Shown here: in pieces, positions 7,501 through 14,109 of the stretch
Numbering within the stretch: the stretch's first letter is position 1
Layout: the number at the start of each line of letters is the position of its first letter
NCBI GenBank assembly: GCA_002393835.1
Contig: DGTW01000035.1
Location: 1 to 20,057, forward strand
Direction: 5' to 3'
DNA: 20,057 nucleotides
From: Treponema sp. UBA4326
GTDB taxonomy: Bacteria; Spirochaetota; Spirochaetia; Treponematales; Treponemataceae
Made by a program: the position numbers and the translations under genes
The notes under the pieces: generated by a model
Told to the model about the DNA's origin: nothing
Seen by the model: the letters and a program-made list of their open reading frames with translations, nothing else
The model's database searches: none

Positions 7501-8919
7501 CTTGGTAAAATCACCATTCCAGAAAATGTTACAAGTATTGGCTCTTATGCATTCGCTTCATGCACAAACCTTACTGACATAACCATTTCTGAGCCAGCAT
7601 CCGTTTTAACTATAGGTTATGATGCATTCGAAGAATGTACATCACTTTCTAAAATTATTATTCCAAACGGCGTTACAAGCCTGGGAAACAGAACATTTGA
7701 AAGCTGCACATCTCTTTCAAATGTTTCTATTCCAGATGATACGGCATTAGCAGATGGTGTGTTCTATAACTGTACATCACTTACAACAATACAACTACCT
7801 GCAAAAGCAACAAGTGTTCCAAAACAACTTTTCTACGGTTGTAATAACTTGAAATCTATCACTCTCCCTGAATCGATTGTAACAATCGGCGAATCTGCAT
7901 TTTATAGTTGTAGCAGTTTAAAATCTGTTGCTATTCCAGAATCTGTTGTTACAATCGGTAACAGTGCATTCTATGGTTGTACAAGCCTAAGCACTATTAA
8001 CTTACCAGACAGCGTATGTACATTAGGAACAAGTGCATTCAAAGACTGTACAAGTCTTACAAAAGTAACTCTTTCTAAGAACATCACCACATTGGATGGT
8101 TTTGGCAATACAGGATTTACTTCTTTTGCTGTTCCTGACACAATAACCACTATTGCTAATTCTGCATTTGTTGGCTGTAAGAACTTAAAAACCGTTTCTA
8201 TCCCTGACAGCGTAGTAACTATCGGCAGCAGTTCATTCTCGGATTGTACAAGCTTATCATCTATTACCTTCGGTAAAAATGTTACATCTATCGATAGTTA
8301 TGCTTTCGCTGGCTGTACCGCCTTGCCAAGCATTGTACTTCCACCATTAGTTGCCACTCTATCCCAAGATTTATTCAAAAACTGTACAGGACTTACATCT
8401 GTTACACTCGGTGAAAATGCTGCGACTATTGGTATTGAGGCTTTCCTAAATTGTTCAAGTCTTACCTCTATTTCTTTGGATAGCATTGTTACCATCAAAT
8501 ACTCCGCATTCAAAGGTTCTGGTCTAAAAACTGTTACATTCGGTGATAAAGTTTCAACTATAGAATATAGTGCCTTCCAAAATTGTAAATCACTCACCAG
8601 CATAGTTATTCCTCAAAAAGTAACCGGCATCAATTATGACCTTTTTGAGGGATGTACATCTTTGCAATCTGTAACACTTCATAATGCAGTATCAGAAATA
8701 CAGACCAACGCTTTTAGCAACTGTACATCATTGTCGTCAATAATTATTCCTGCTTCTGTAACTGTAATTAATCCTAGTTCTCCAAGCCACAGCCCATTTA
8801 ATAACTGTACGGGCTTGGCAAATATCTATGTAAAGGGATATAAATCTGCTCCAGATACATGGTCTTCTTACTGGAAAGGTAACTGTCCTGCCACAGTAAC
8901 ATGGAACTACAAGGAGTAA
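4546..8919 (+). CDS. Giant surface lipoprotein: collagen-like/WKG modules plus BspA-type leucine-rich repeats
   Basis: A 1457-residue protein. Residues 1-24 form a lipoprotein signal with lipobox LFAC (Cys25). Two carboxypeptidase-regulatory-like beta domains follow: SISGKALY to TIYASS, about 42-120, and SISGTITLD to about 222. Eight modules then begin WKGS/WKGA and contain WAYYNTTDGCSYIYDGT, with the first Trp at 244, 323, 402, 472, 542, 600, 645 and 695. The first four or five are joined by collagen-like Gly-X-Y runs such as GADGKDGTNGKDGTNG. From about 790 to 1440 there are about 27 BspA-type (LRR_5) repeats of the form SAFxxCTSLxxIxLPxxVxxIG. BspA-type proteins of oral Treponema and Tannerella are adhesins that bind host matrix or other bacteria, so a surface adhesin role is inferred. 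AAGGAG lies seven bases before the ATG. Controlled probably by the divergent XRE protein. The repeat-rich DNA makes length variation likely. Confidence 0.88.
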   Translation: MSKKILSRILKSILLAMLSVTLFACNANVDSESENATESYGSISGKALYTNAESHAGIVVTLSPTDGLLSADLFQSAQVRSACSYRAVMSAQVSHATTSKDGSYKFTNVAPGVYTIYASSDSSSEKAVQTNVTVRAAQSISASDLKLTATGSISGTITLDGASTGNRGIFVFIESTSYMAITGNTGDFTISNIPAATNYQVIIMKGDYCLPWKIVNVSGGQTELLGTKDISSSDIANNVNGIVWKGSYSSADANELKKPALNWAYYNTTDGCSYIYDGTEWTLLAKAGANGADGKDGSNGKDGTNGTNGTDGKDGTDGVTITWKGSYESTDVTELASPKLYWAYYNTTDGCSYIYDGTNWTLLAKAGANGADGKDGTNGKDGTNGTNGTDGVNGTDGVTITWKGSYESADATELTSPKLYWAYYNTTDGCSYIYDGTNWTLLAKAGAKGDKGADGTNGSDGSNGADGVSISWKGSYESSADAALASPKLYWAYYNTTDGCSYIYDGTEWTLLAKAGAKGDKGEDGTNGSDGSNGTDGVSIYWKGSYESADDAALASPKLYWAYYNTTDGCSYIYDGTKWTLLAKAGKKGDKGKDGITMIWKGAYNTAPNNPEKYWAYYNTTNGCSYIFDGTIWQVLAQGSVDVIWKGSLTAAPESPQAHWAYYDTTFEKSYIYNGTDWEELPEASNANISTSIVWKGSLSEAPENPSDYWAYYNTEDGNSYIYINDNWELLATGGSGGLNGETAQVVSVDNFASYLSEQTGAGPFLIAITGELLPGQIDTLKTALNANKTKLVRLDLSHVTGLTSIPSQGFYNCTSLEAIALPNTVELIANSAFNGCSKLKSAKLQNGLTTINDSAFKDCSALQNINLPETVTAIKYYAFFGCTSIATITLPSNLKTIGESAFGNTTFSSIVIPGTIVAIGNYAFSYNYSNGSSYANKKLTSVTINEGVQSIGNHAFWGCSSLVTVSLPESLVSIGSEAFESCTSLGKITIPENVTSIGSYAFASCTNLTDITISEPASVLTIGYDAFEECTSLSKIIIPNGVTSLGNRTFESCTSLSNVSIPDDTALADGVFYNCTSLTTIQLPAKATSVPKQLFYGCNNLKSITLPESIVTIGESAFYSCSSLKSVAIPESVVTIGNSAFYGCTSLSTINLPDSVCTLGTSAFKDCTSLTKVTLSKNITTLDGFGNTGFTSFAVPDTITTIANSAFVGCKNLKTVSIPDSVVTIGSSSFSDCTSLSSITFGKNVTSIDSYAFAGCTALPSIVLPPLVATLSQDLFKNCTGLTSVTLGENAATIGIEAFLNCSSLTSISLDSIVTIKYSAFKGSGLKTVTFGDKVSTIEYSAFQNCKSLTSIVIPQKVTGINYDLFEGCTSLQSVTLHNAVSEIQTNAFSNCTSLSSIIIPASVTVINPSSPSHSPFNNCTGLANIYVKGYKSAPDTWSSYWKGNCPATVTWNYKE
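5275..6750 (+). repeat. Eight in-frame tandem modules (WKG...WAYYNT) within the LRR lipoprotein
   Basis: Units start at 5275, 5512, 5749, 5959, 6169, 6343, 6478 and 6628. Spacings are 237, 237, 210, 210, 174, 135 and 150 bases. Nucleotide identity is high in the first five (for example tgggcttattacaacac recurs), while the last three are diverged and have lost the collagen-like linker. The step sizes are all multiples of three, so gain or loss of a unit keeps the frame. Confidence 0.85.
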
Positions 8920-8943
8920 GGCTGTAGGATTCGATACTATGGT

Positions 8944-8962
8944 GGTTGAGCATGTCGAAACC
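8944..8962. repeat. REP-like short palindromic element
   Basis: GGTTGAGCATGTCGAAACC, with GGTT/AACC ends, lies between the lipoprotein stop and its terminator. Its core TGAGCxTGTCGAA resembles an interspersed repeat I recall from many bacterial genomes. Only one copy is seen in this window. Confidence 0.4.
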
Positions 8963-8974
8963 ATCGATAAATGA

Positions 8975-9014
8975 ACGCCGGCTTTCCTGTTTGGGGAGCC
9001 GGCGTTTGTGTTTG
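8975..9014 (+). terminator. Terminator of the LRR lipoprotein gene
   Basis: ACGCCGGCT (8975-8983) pairs perfectly with AGCCGGCGT (8997-9005), with further inner pairing CC/GG and the loop TGTTT, followed by the T-rich TTTGTGTTTG. It is a near duplicate of the uxaA terminator at 3980-4012, in the same orientation. Confidence 0.75.
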
Positions 9015-9064
9015 TACAATTCTGTATAGAATAATCCGACAATTTATACTAAACTAAATTATCA

Positions 9065-9532
9065 ATGATTGAAAAATCTATACAATCCGTACAGTATAAA
9101 GGCGAATTTGTTCTCACAAAAACCGGAAGTCTAGATTTTGGTGAAATTCCTCCAGAAATTGCAAAAATTATAAAGCGACAATCTGAAAAAATCAGACTTC
9201 GTAAAGGTACTCAAGCAGACGGGGCAAAAGGCAACTATGGAGAAAAACATATTGAACGCCCAGAACGGAAAGAAGCTCTTTTAAAATGCGGATACACCAC
9301 AGCACGAGATTTTATTGAAGATACCTGCCAGAATTATGATGCCATTTATCAAGGTCAAAATGGTTCACTAATTCTTGTAAAATCCTATACTGATAAAAAC
9401 CACATTGCCATAGTAAAACTCACACCATCTAAAAATAATGACTTTTACGATGTGCAGACAGGATATCCTTCAAGAAAAAGTGGTAAAAACAAAAAACCGC
9501 TCCTTTGGGAACGCCAAGAAGAGCGGTTGTAA
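9065..9532 (+). CDS. Orphan toxin-like protein, probable BECR-fold (barnase/EndoU/colicin E5-RelE-like) nuclease
   Basis: A 155-residue soluble protein. The N-terminal part has TGSLDFGEIPPEIAKIIKRQ (about 21-40) and KIRLRKGTQ. The core then runs GNYGEKHIERPERKEALLKCGY (about 57-78), a helix DFIEDTCQNYDAIYQG, strands SLILVKSY and HIAIVKL, and the closing strand DFYDVQTGYPSR. This order (HI motif, helix, two strands, Y-x-V-x-T-x-Y-P) is what I recall of phage and polyvalent-protein BECR nucleases, which cut RNA. The assignment is by pattern, not alignment, so function is tentative. It stands alone: no MuF, portal, terminase or antitoxin protein gene is adjacent. The ATG at 9065 has no Shine-Dalgarno; a TATACT (9045-9050) precedes it without a clear -35, so expression may be low. 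The last 14 codons overlap a minus-strand hairpin that can terminate opposing transcription. Confidence 0.6.
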   Translation: MIEKSIQSVQYKGEFVLTKTGSLDFGEIPPEIAKIIKRQSEKIRLRKGTQADGAKGNYGEKHIERPERKEALLKCGYTTARDFIEDTCQNYDAIYQGQNGSLILVKSYTDKNHIAIVKLTPSKNNDFYDVQTGYPSRKSGKNKKPLLWERQEERL

Positions 9533-9605
9533 GAGATAGAAACGGGCGCCGTCCGTTTTTCGCACTAATGCGAAGCCCATTTAAGCGCATTTTATTGGGC
9601 TATCC
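9491..9605 (-). ncRNA. Candidate structured small RNA, antisense to the 3' end of the nuclease-like gene
   Basis: Read on the minus strand from about 9605. A closing stem is possible between GGATAG (9605-9600) and CTATCT (9539-9534). Inside it are three hairpins: AGCCCA/TGGGCT (9601-9596 with 9579-9574; its first base competes with the last base of the closing stem), TTCGCA-TTAG-TGCGAA (9574-9559, perfect six-pair stem, sharing base 9574 with the first hairpin), and AACGG-N7-CCGTT (9557-9541). A terminator follows: GAGCGGTT (9502-9495) pairs with AACCGCTC (9528-9521) and runs into a T-run. A promoter-like sequence lies just upstream. The shape is cloverleaf-like and about 72 nt, but it lacks a seven-base anticodon loop and a GTTCRA T-loop, so it is not a tRNA. 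About 42 nt overlap the nuclease coding strand. It could be an antisense regulator, an independent small RNA, or merely the 3' UTR of the nucleoside hydrolase gene. Confidence 0.45.
9541..9560 (+). terminator. Weak terminator after the nuclease-like gene
   Basis: AACGG (9541-9545) pairs with CCGTT (9553-9557) across a seven-base loop and runs into TTTTT (9556-9560). The stem is short, so it is only a modest candidate. Confidence 0.4.
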
Positions 9606-9611
9606 ACTTTT

Positions 9612-9639
9612 AGTGTATTGCTTTTTGGTAAAAAGTCAA
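9612..9639 (-). promoter_or_regulatory. Putative promoter of the small RNA
   Basis: TTGACT (9639-9634) and TACACT (9617-9612) with a 16-base spacer, reading leftwards. Transcription would start near 9605, exactly where the first stem strand begins. It lies in the gap downstream of the nucleoside hydrolase stop. Confidence 0.5.
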
Positions 9640-9670
9640 GTGTTGTATTTGGATGCTTAATTCCCCACAT

Positions 9671-10699
9671 CTACTTCCTTCCGTATGATTTTTTTATCTC
9701 TGCGAAAATCTTCTGGACCCATGCCTCGTCGCCTGGAATCTGGTAGCGGTAATTTCCTTTTGGGTCTGGGGTAAAAATTGTCCTTGTGTTTCTTAATACT
9801 TCTACTCTTCCGCGGGGAGAGAGAAGAAACCAGTCATCACCTTTTACTGCGTTAATGACAGGAAGCACATCCCACATTTTTTGGCCGGTATTACAATTGC
9901 AATTCAGGTAAACTTGCTTTATCGGGTGAGTGTCGGTCCAGGAAATATCGGAAATCACATTTTCAACTTTATAATCGAGCGCATCCCCGGCTTCGCCCGG
10001 AGAAAAAATAAGGTCAACTTCGGAAGGCAGAAGCGCAAAAAAATCCTGCACAAAATCTATTCCCTGCGAAAAGTTATATTCAATTCTTTCAACTGCATCG
10101 CCAAAAACTCCGCCCATTAAATAAATCGCTTTCACTTTTCTTTTTACCAGCTCTACTCCATTCAAATCAGAATATTCATCCGCCTGTGACTTCAAGAGCT
10201 GAGAAAGGCAGGTCAAAAAACCAATCGAGCAAACAACGACGGATTTATCGGGCTGGGACGCCAAAAGCTCCCTGTACAATTTGTAGCCGTCCGGGTATGA
10301 CTCATCATAGCAGGTATAAGGAAAGATAAGATTTTTTCCTTCTGTTTTGTCTGCATTTTTCTTTTCCCATTCCGGGAGTTTTTTGTAATCAATCCAGACT
10401 TTGGGATTTTTGATGCCATTTTTTACAAGGCCAATGGGAACTTCTTCGTAACCGTAATAAGTGTTCATTAAATCTGCAAGGTAAGCGTTTTCCTGGCCTT
10501 CACGGTCAACGATGATGCCTATCAGTTTGATTTCTTTTGAATCTGCATAATGATAGAGCAGCTGCATGGCAAACAAATCGTCCGTGGAACTGCCTATGTC
10601 CGTATCCAGAATGACAGAATTTACTTTTTGACCGCAAGATAAAAGAGCAATGAGAGTAAGCAAAACCAGCGGGAAAAAATTTTTTTTAATCACAGTCAT
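9671..10699 (-). CDS. Inosine/uridine-preferring nucleoside hydrolase-family lipoprotein
   Basis: Protein of 342 residues with a lipoprotein signal (about 1-21, lipobox LLSC, Cys22), so it is probably anchored outside the cytoplasmic membrane. The mature protein opens with the family signature VILDTDIGSSTDD (29-41), whose Asp residues hold Ca2+ and activate water for N-ribosidic bond cleavage. YLMGGVFG (193-200), EYNFSQGIDF (207-216) and MWDVLPV (275-281, Asp277 as the last metal ligand) follow the usual order. Length is near the 310-350 norm. Substrate cannot be read off; members cleave purine or pyrimidine nucleosides and some act on other ribosides. I chose the ATG at 10699, giving a normal signal peptide; an upstream in-frame TTG (10720) only adds charged residues. 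No strong ribosome site is visible (AGAAG at a long spacing). It lies downstream of the two-component genes but has its own promoter. Confidence 0.82.
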   Translation of the reverse strand: MTVIKKNFFPLVLLTLIALLSCGQKVNSVILDTDIGSSTDDLFAMQLLYHYADSKEIKLIGIIVDREGQENAYLADLMNTYYGYEEVPIGLVKNGIKNPKVWIDYKKLPEWEKKNADKTEGKNLIFPYTCYDESYPDGYKLYRELLASQPDKSVVVCSIGFLTCLSQLLKSQADEYSDLNGVELVKRKVKAIYLMGGVFGDAVERIEYNFSQGIDFVQDFFALLPSEVDLIFSPGEAGDALDYKVENVISDISWTDTHPIKQVYLNCNCNTGQKMWDVLPVINAVKGDDWFLLSPRGRVEVLRNTRTIFTPDPKGNYRYQIPGDEAWVQKIFAEIKKSYGRK

Positions 10700-10735
10700 T
10701 TCATCTTCTGTTCTTAGCAAAGCTGATTAAATTTT

Positions 10736-10764
10736 ATTTTAAGCAATAATTGGCGAGTTGTCTA
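10736..10764 (-). promoter_or_regulatory. Promoter of the nucleoside hydrolase-family gene
   Basis: TAGACA (10764-10759) and TAAAAT (10741-10736) with an exact 17-base spacer, in the gap after the response regulator stop. The -10 lies about 37 nt upstream of the chosen ATG. Confidence 0.6.
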
Positions 10765-10776
10765 CATGCCCTCTTT

Positions 10777-12222
10777 TTATACCCCTGCTCCGCTGTGCAA
10801 TCTCGACCATTCTCCGGCACTCATTCCGTTCATTTCCCGGAAGGTTTTCATAAAATGCTTTACATCCTTGAAGCCGCACTTCTCAGCAACCTCGTAGACT
10901 TTGTAAGTGCCCTTTCCCAAAAGCAGCTTGGCCTGTTCCATTCGAAATCTTTTCAGATAATCGTTAAAATTGACGCCCATCTGCTCCTTGAATTTTTCGC
11001 TGAACCAAGTGTAATTCATGCTGACATAATTTGCGACGGTGGCCATGGTAATGTCTTCCTTGTAGTGCTGGCTGATGTAGGCAATTGCTTTGGTGACATA
11101 GGCGTATTTTCCCTGCTGACTACGCAAAAGTTCCAGCAGATAGAGGATGTAATCGAGGACATAGGTTTTCCATTCTTTTAGAGTGGCCACATGAGTTATG
11201 TTTTCAATCATAAGGCCTTTTAGATAAAGGTATGTGTCAGACGGATGGAATTTGGGATAGCGTTTTAGAAGTCCGTTGATGATTTTATTGTAGGCATAAA
11301 AGAGGCATTGGGCATAATCACATTCTTCAAGGGCATCAAAATCAAGGAATTTTTTGACGGCCTTGCGGACTTCTTCTTCGTTGAGCAGGTCAATGTTTGC
11401 AATCACTTTGTCGTAATTAGTATCAAGCTCCGTAAAGTCAGGGAGCGTATGATTCTCGGGAAAGCGGAAGGCTCCGTGACTTTCTGGGGCAAAAAATCTC
11501 TGGAGAAGGGCAACAAATGCCTCCTGGGTAATATGGCGCAGGTCAGAAATGTTTTTTGAAAGCGGGCTGATGCCCATAGCACATTGGGAAAGTGCCGGAT
11601 TTGAAATCAAAAGGTCCAGGGAATTCTGTGAAACCAAAAAGAGCATGTAGCCTCTTTTTTGCTCAATAATGTAGTGAGAAACACCGTTCAAAAAAGCTCC
11701 GTCAGAACAGTTGCAGAGGGTAGAGCAGAGGGCAACGCAATACATGCCTTCTTTTGCAAACTGGGCGGCATCAAAAGTTATGTCCTCTGAGAGATGCCCC
11801 TCGCTGATAAAAGAGCGCAGCCTTTCCTCGTTTTCTTTTTTTGCATCCCGACGGACTGAATTCAGGGCCTTTTCCATGACTTGAAGCAGTTCCTTTTCGT
11901 CAACTGGTTTTAAAATATAAGCTATTACCCCGTTATCGATGGCAGTTTTTGCATAAGAAAAGTCATCGAAGCCAGAAAGCACGATTATTGCAGGTTTTTG
12001 AGCCAGAACTGAGACATGCTTCATAAGTTCCAGACCGTCCATGCCCGGCATACGGATGTCGGTTATCATTACATCGGGGAGCTCTTTCTGGCAAATTTCG
12101 TAGGCCTCGCTTCCGTTCCTGGCTTCCATAAAAGAGACGGTCTCATCCAGGGCATCTGAGAGAATTTTTCGGATTCCGGCTCGAATCAGTTTTTCGTCAT
12201 CTGCAATTAAAATTTTTGTCAT
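10777..12222 (-). CDS. Response regulator, REC + AraC-type DNA-binding domain (YesN-like)
   Basis: Protein of 481 residues. The receiver domain (1-120) has the acidic pair Asp8/Asp9, phospho-acceptor Asp55 in MITDIRMPGMDG, Ser83 (VLSGFDDF) and Lys105 (YILKPVDE), so all key residues are present. A long middle region (about 130-370) of unassigned fold follows, typical of YesN-type regulators. The C-terminal AraC/XylS domain (376-481) has two helix-turn-helices, around DITMATVANYVSMNYTWFSE and VYEVAEKCGFKDVKHFMKTF. It is translated from an ATG overlapping the kinase stop (ATGA), with AAGGAG seven bases upstream inside the kinase gene. In this family the regulators usually activate nearby sugar-use genes; candidates here are the GH3 gene and the nucleoside hydrolase gene. 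That link is inferred from position only. Confidence 0.9.
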   Translation of the reverse strand: MTKILIADDEKLIRAGIRKILSDALDETVSFMEARNGSEAYEICQKELPDVMITDIRMPGMDGLELMKHVSVLAQKPAIIVLSGFDDFSYAKTAIDNGVIAYILKPVDEKELLQVMEKALNSVRRDAKKENEERLRSFISEGHLSEDITFDAAQFAKEGMYCVALCSTLCNCSDGAFLNGVSHYIIEQKRGYMLFLVSQNSLDLLISNPALSQCAMGISPLSKNISDLRHITQEAFVALLQRFFAPESHGAFRFPENHTLPDFTELDTNYDKVIANIDLLNEEEVRKAVKKFLDFDALEECDYAQCLFYAYNKIINGLLKRYPKFHPSDTYLYLKGLMIENITHVATLKEWKTYVLDYILYLLELLRSQQGKYAYVTKAIAYISQHYKEDITMATVANYVSMNYTWFSEKFKEQMGVNFNDYLKRFRMEQAKLLLGKGTYKVYEVAEKCGFKDVKHFMKTFREMNGMSAGEWSRLHSGAGV

Positions 12223-14012
12223 CGCATATCTCCTTCAATTGGCAAGGGGACACGAATTAGGGTGCCTTCGCCAGCTTCAGATTGGATTTCAAGTCTGTAA
12301 TCATTTCCATAAAAGAGCGTGAGCCGCTGCTGAATGTTTTTTATGCCGATACTGCCCGTACTGTCCCGCTCATACTTTTCATCAGCAAGATAAGACAGGA
12401 TTTCCTCAACTTTTGCCTGACTCATTCCGGCTCCAAAATCCCTTACGCACAGCCAGATTTTTTTGTGAGCCTCGTCAACTTCAGTGTAAATTCTGATTAC
12501 CGTATCTTTTGCCAGCGGCTCAATTCCATGGACAAAGGCATTCTCAACAAAGGGCTGAATAATCATCTTTGGAATTTTCAGTTCGCTCAGCTCTTCAGGA
12601 ATATCAAGCTCAAGAAGAACCTCGTAGTCGTTTCGTATATTCAGAATGGAAACATATGACTGAATGTACTCCATTTCCTTTTCGAGCGTAACCGTGTGAA
12701 TTCGCCAGCGAAGGCAGTAGCGCATCATTTTGCCAAGAGTAAGGATGCTTTGCGAAATATCATCATTTCCAGCAAGAACGGCCTGCATGTGTATTGTCTC
12801 CAGAACATTGTACAAGAAATGGGCGTTAATCTGATTCTGCATTGCCTTCATTTCAGTATCGGCGATAAGGTGCTGCTCTGTCGTAATCTGCTCAATCTGC
12901 TCCGAAAGCTGACTCGTCATGGCATTGAAGGTCTGCTGGGTTTCCCGAACTTCATTTGAGGCATCTACCGGAATTTGCACGCTCAAATCTCCTGCACTAA
13001 CTCGGCGCATTCCATTCATCACGGAGTAAATTCCCCGGAACATTCGGTTTGCTGTGTGGCGGACAATCAAAAAGAAGCCAAGGCCGACGACAACAGATGC
13101 AAGCAGCCCCAAAAGAGTGACTGTCGCCGCATAGCCCAGTGTCATGGCAGTCTCGCAAGTGTGGGCGATTACGATTCCAAGCTCTGGAAGGTATCTCCAG
13201 GCCGCCACGGAACGCTTTCCTGCAAGCTGAAGCCTTGTGTTTTCTTTGTTTGAGCCAGAAAAAATCTGCCTGCCAAAGTCTTTTATTTCCTTTTCAGAAA
13301 GAAGCTTTTCCCGACCCGGAGCGGCATTCTGACAGGAAATTTGAGAAAGCCTTTTTTCGCCATTTGATTCTGAGAGTGAAAAAATGAAATCATTCTGATG
13401 GGGAGGAGGGGAACGGCGTAAAAAAGGGAAAAAATCTTCCATGCGCATTGAAAGCTGAACCCAGCCGACTGATCGCTTTCCGTTTACAAGTTCCCGGGTG
13501 AGGCAGGCAGAGGGCAGGGATTGAGAATCCATGTAAGCGAGATATTTCGCCTGATAATTGAATTCCCAGGAAGACAGTGAGGCAAGATTTTCCCGTGAAG
13601 AGTGCATGATGACAGGAAATCGTTCTGGCACCAATTCGCTATTGGTGAAGACTCGGATTGCATACAGAGACGGCTCAACAGAAAGAATTCGCTCCAAGGT
13701 CAAGCTTTCTTCTTTTACGGTACGGATTACTTCGCTTTCATCACGGTTTTCAGGTGAAGTGATAAAAAGGAGGAGGTCGCCGTTGGCACGAATCATTTTG
13801 TCGATAAGCTCATAGGCCTGAATGTTTTCGTAAATTTTGTCTTCGTTCATGCGGACTTCAAGATTGCAAAGAGCTTCCAGTCCCCTGATTGACTGCAAAT
13901 TCATGAGAAAAATCGTAACGCCGTACAAAAGCAAAAGTGGAGCAAGGACAATCAGCGTAAAGACAAAAACGACGCGACGAGAAAAATGCATTTTATTCTT
14001 TTTCAGGCTCAT
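12219..14012 (-). CDS. Sensor histidine kinase (YesM-like, HisK_5TM/His_kinase family)
   Basis: Membrane kinase of 597 residues. A membrane segment (about 13-37) is followed by a large extracytoplasmic sensor region (about 38-290), a second membrane segment (about 294-317), a HAMP linker (about 318-375), the His_kinase dimerisation domain with phospho-accepting His398 in QINAHFLYN, and an HATPase domain with the N box FVENAFVHG (488-496) and G1 box DFGAG (525-529). The canonical H-box QINPHFLYN has Ala in place of Pro at 397. The phosphorylation partner is certainly the response regulator encoded next, whose start overlaps this stop. The ATG at 14012 is only seven bases downstream of a perfect TATAAT, so the message may have almost no leader. 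Divergent from the GH3 gene, which fits sensing of an extracellular sugar signal, though the ligand cannot be told from sequence. Confidence 0.9.
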   Translation of the reverse strand: MSLKKNKMHFSRRVVFVFTLIVLAPLLLLYGVTIFLMNLQSIRGLEALCNLEVRMNEDKIYENIQAYELIDKMIRANGDLLLFITSPENRDESEVIRTVKEESLTLERILSVEPSLYAIRVFTNSELVPERFPVIMHSSRENLASLSSWEFNYQAKYLAYMDSQSLPSACLTRELVNGKRSVGWVQLSMRMEDFFPFLRRSPPPHQNDFIFSLSESNGEKRLSQISCQNAAPGREKLLSEKEIKDFGRQIFSGSNKENTRLQLAGKRSVAAWRYLPELGIVIAHTCETAMTLGYAATVTLLGLLASVVVGLGFFLIVRHTANRMFRGIYSVMNGMRRVSAGDLSVQIPVDASNEVRETQQTFNAMTSQLSEQIEQITTEQHLIADTEMKAMQNQINAHFLYNVLETIHMQAVLAGNDDISQSILTLGKMMRYCLRWRIHTVTLEKEMEYIQSYVSILNIRNDYEVLLELDIPEELSELKIPKMIIQPFVENAFVHGIEPLAKDTVIRIYTEVDEAHKKIWLCVRDFGAGMSQAKVEEILSYLADEKYERDSTGSIGIKNIQQRLTLFYGNDYRLEIQSEAGEGTLIRVPLPIEGDMR

Positions 14013-14019
14013 TTCTTCT

Positions 14020-14048
14020 ATTATATTTCAGCAAAAAACAAGTGTAAA
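14020..14048 (-). promoter_or_regulatory. Strong promoter of the two-component genes
   Basis: TTTACA (14048-14043) and perfect TATAAT (14025-14020) with a 17-base spacer. The bases between the -10 and the kinase ATG are only AGAAGAA, so the predicted start of transcription falls on or next to the ATG. Confidence 0.7.
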
Positions 14049-14109
14049 CAAAATAAAGGGCAATAAAATAATTCACCCCCATAAACCGAAAAAAAGCGAC
14101 AGAAAATCA

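Noticed and set aside
9065..9532. Prophage remnant
   Set aside because: Only the single nuclease-like gene is present; no integrase, portal, terminase, tail gene or attachment-site repeats are found nearby.
9534..9605. Possible tRNA because the 72-nt fold is cloverleaf-like
   Set aside because: The middle hairpin has a four-base loop rather than seven, there is no GTTCRA T-loop, and the acceptor pairing is imperfect.
12282..12659. Plus-strand open frames across the two-component genes
   Set aside because: They are shadows of the well supported kinase and regulator genes and show no recognisable domain or ribosome site.
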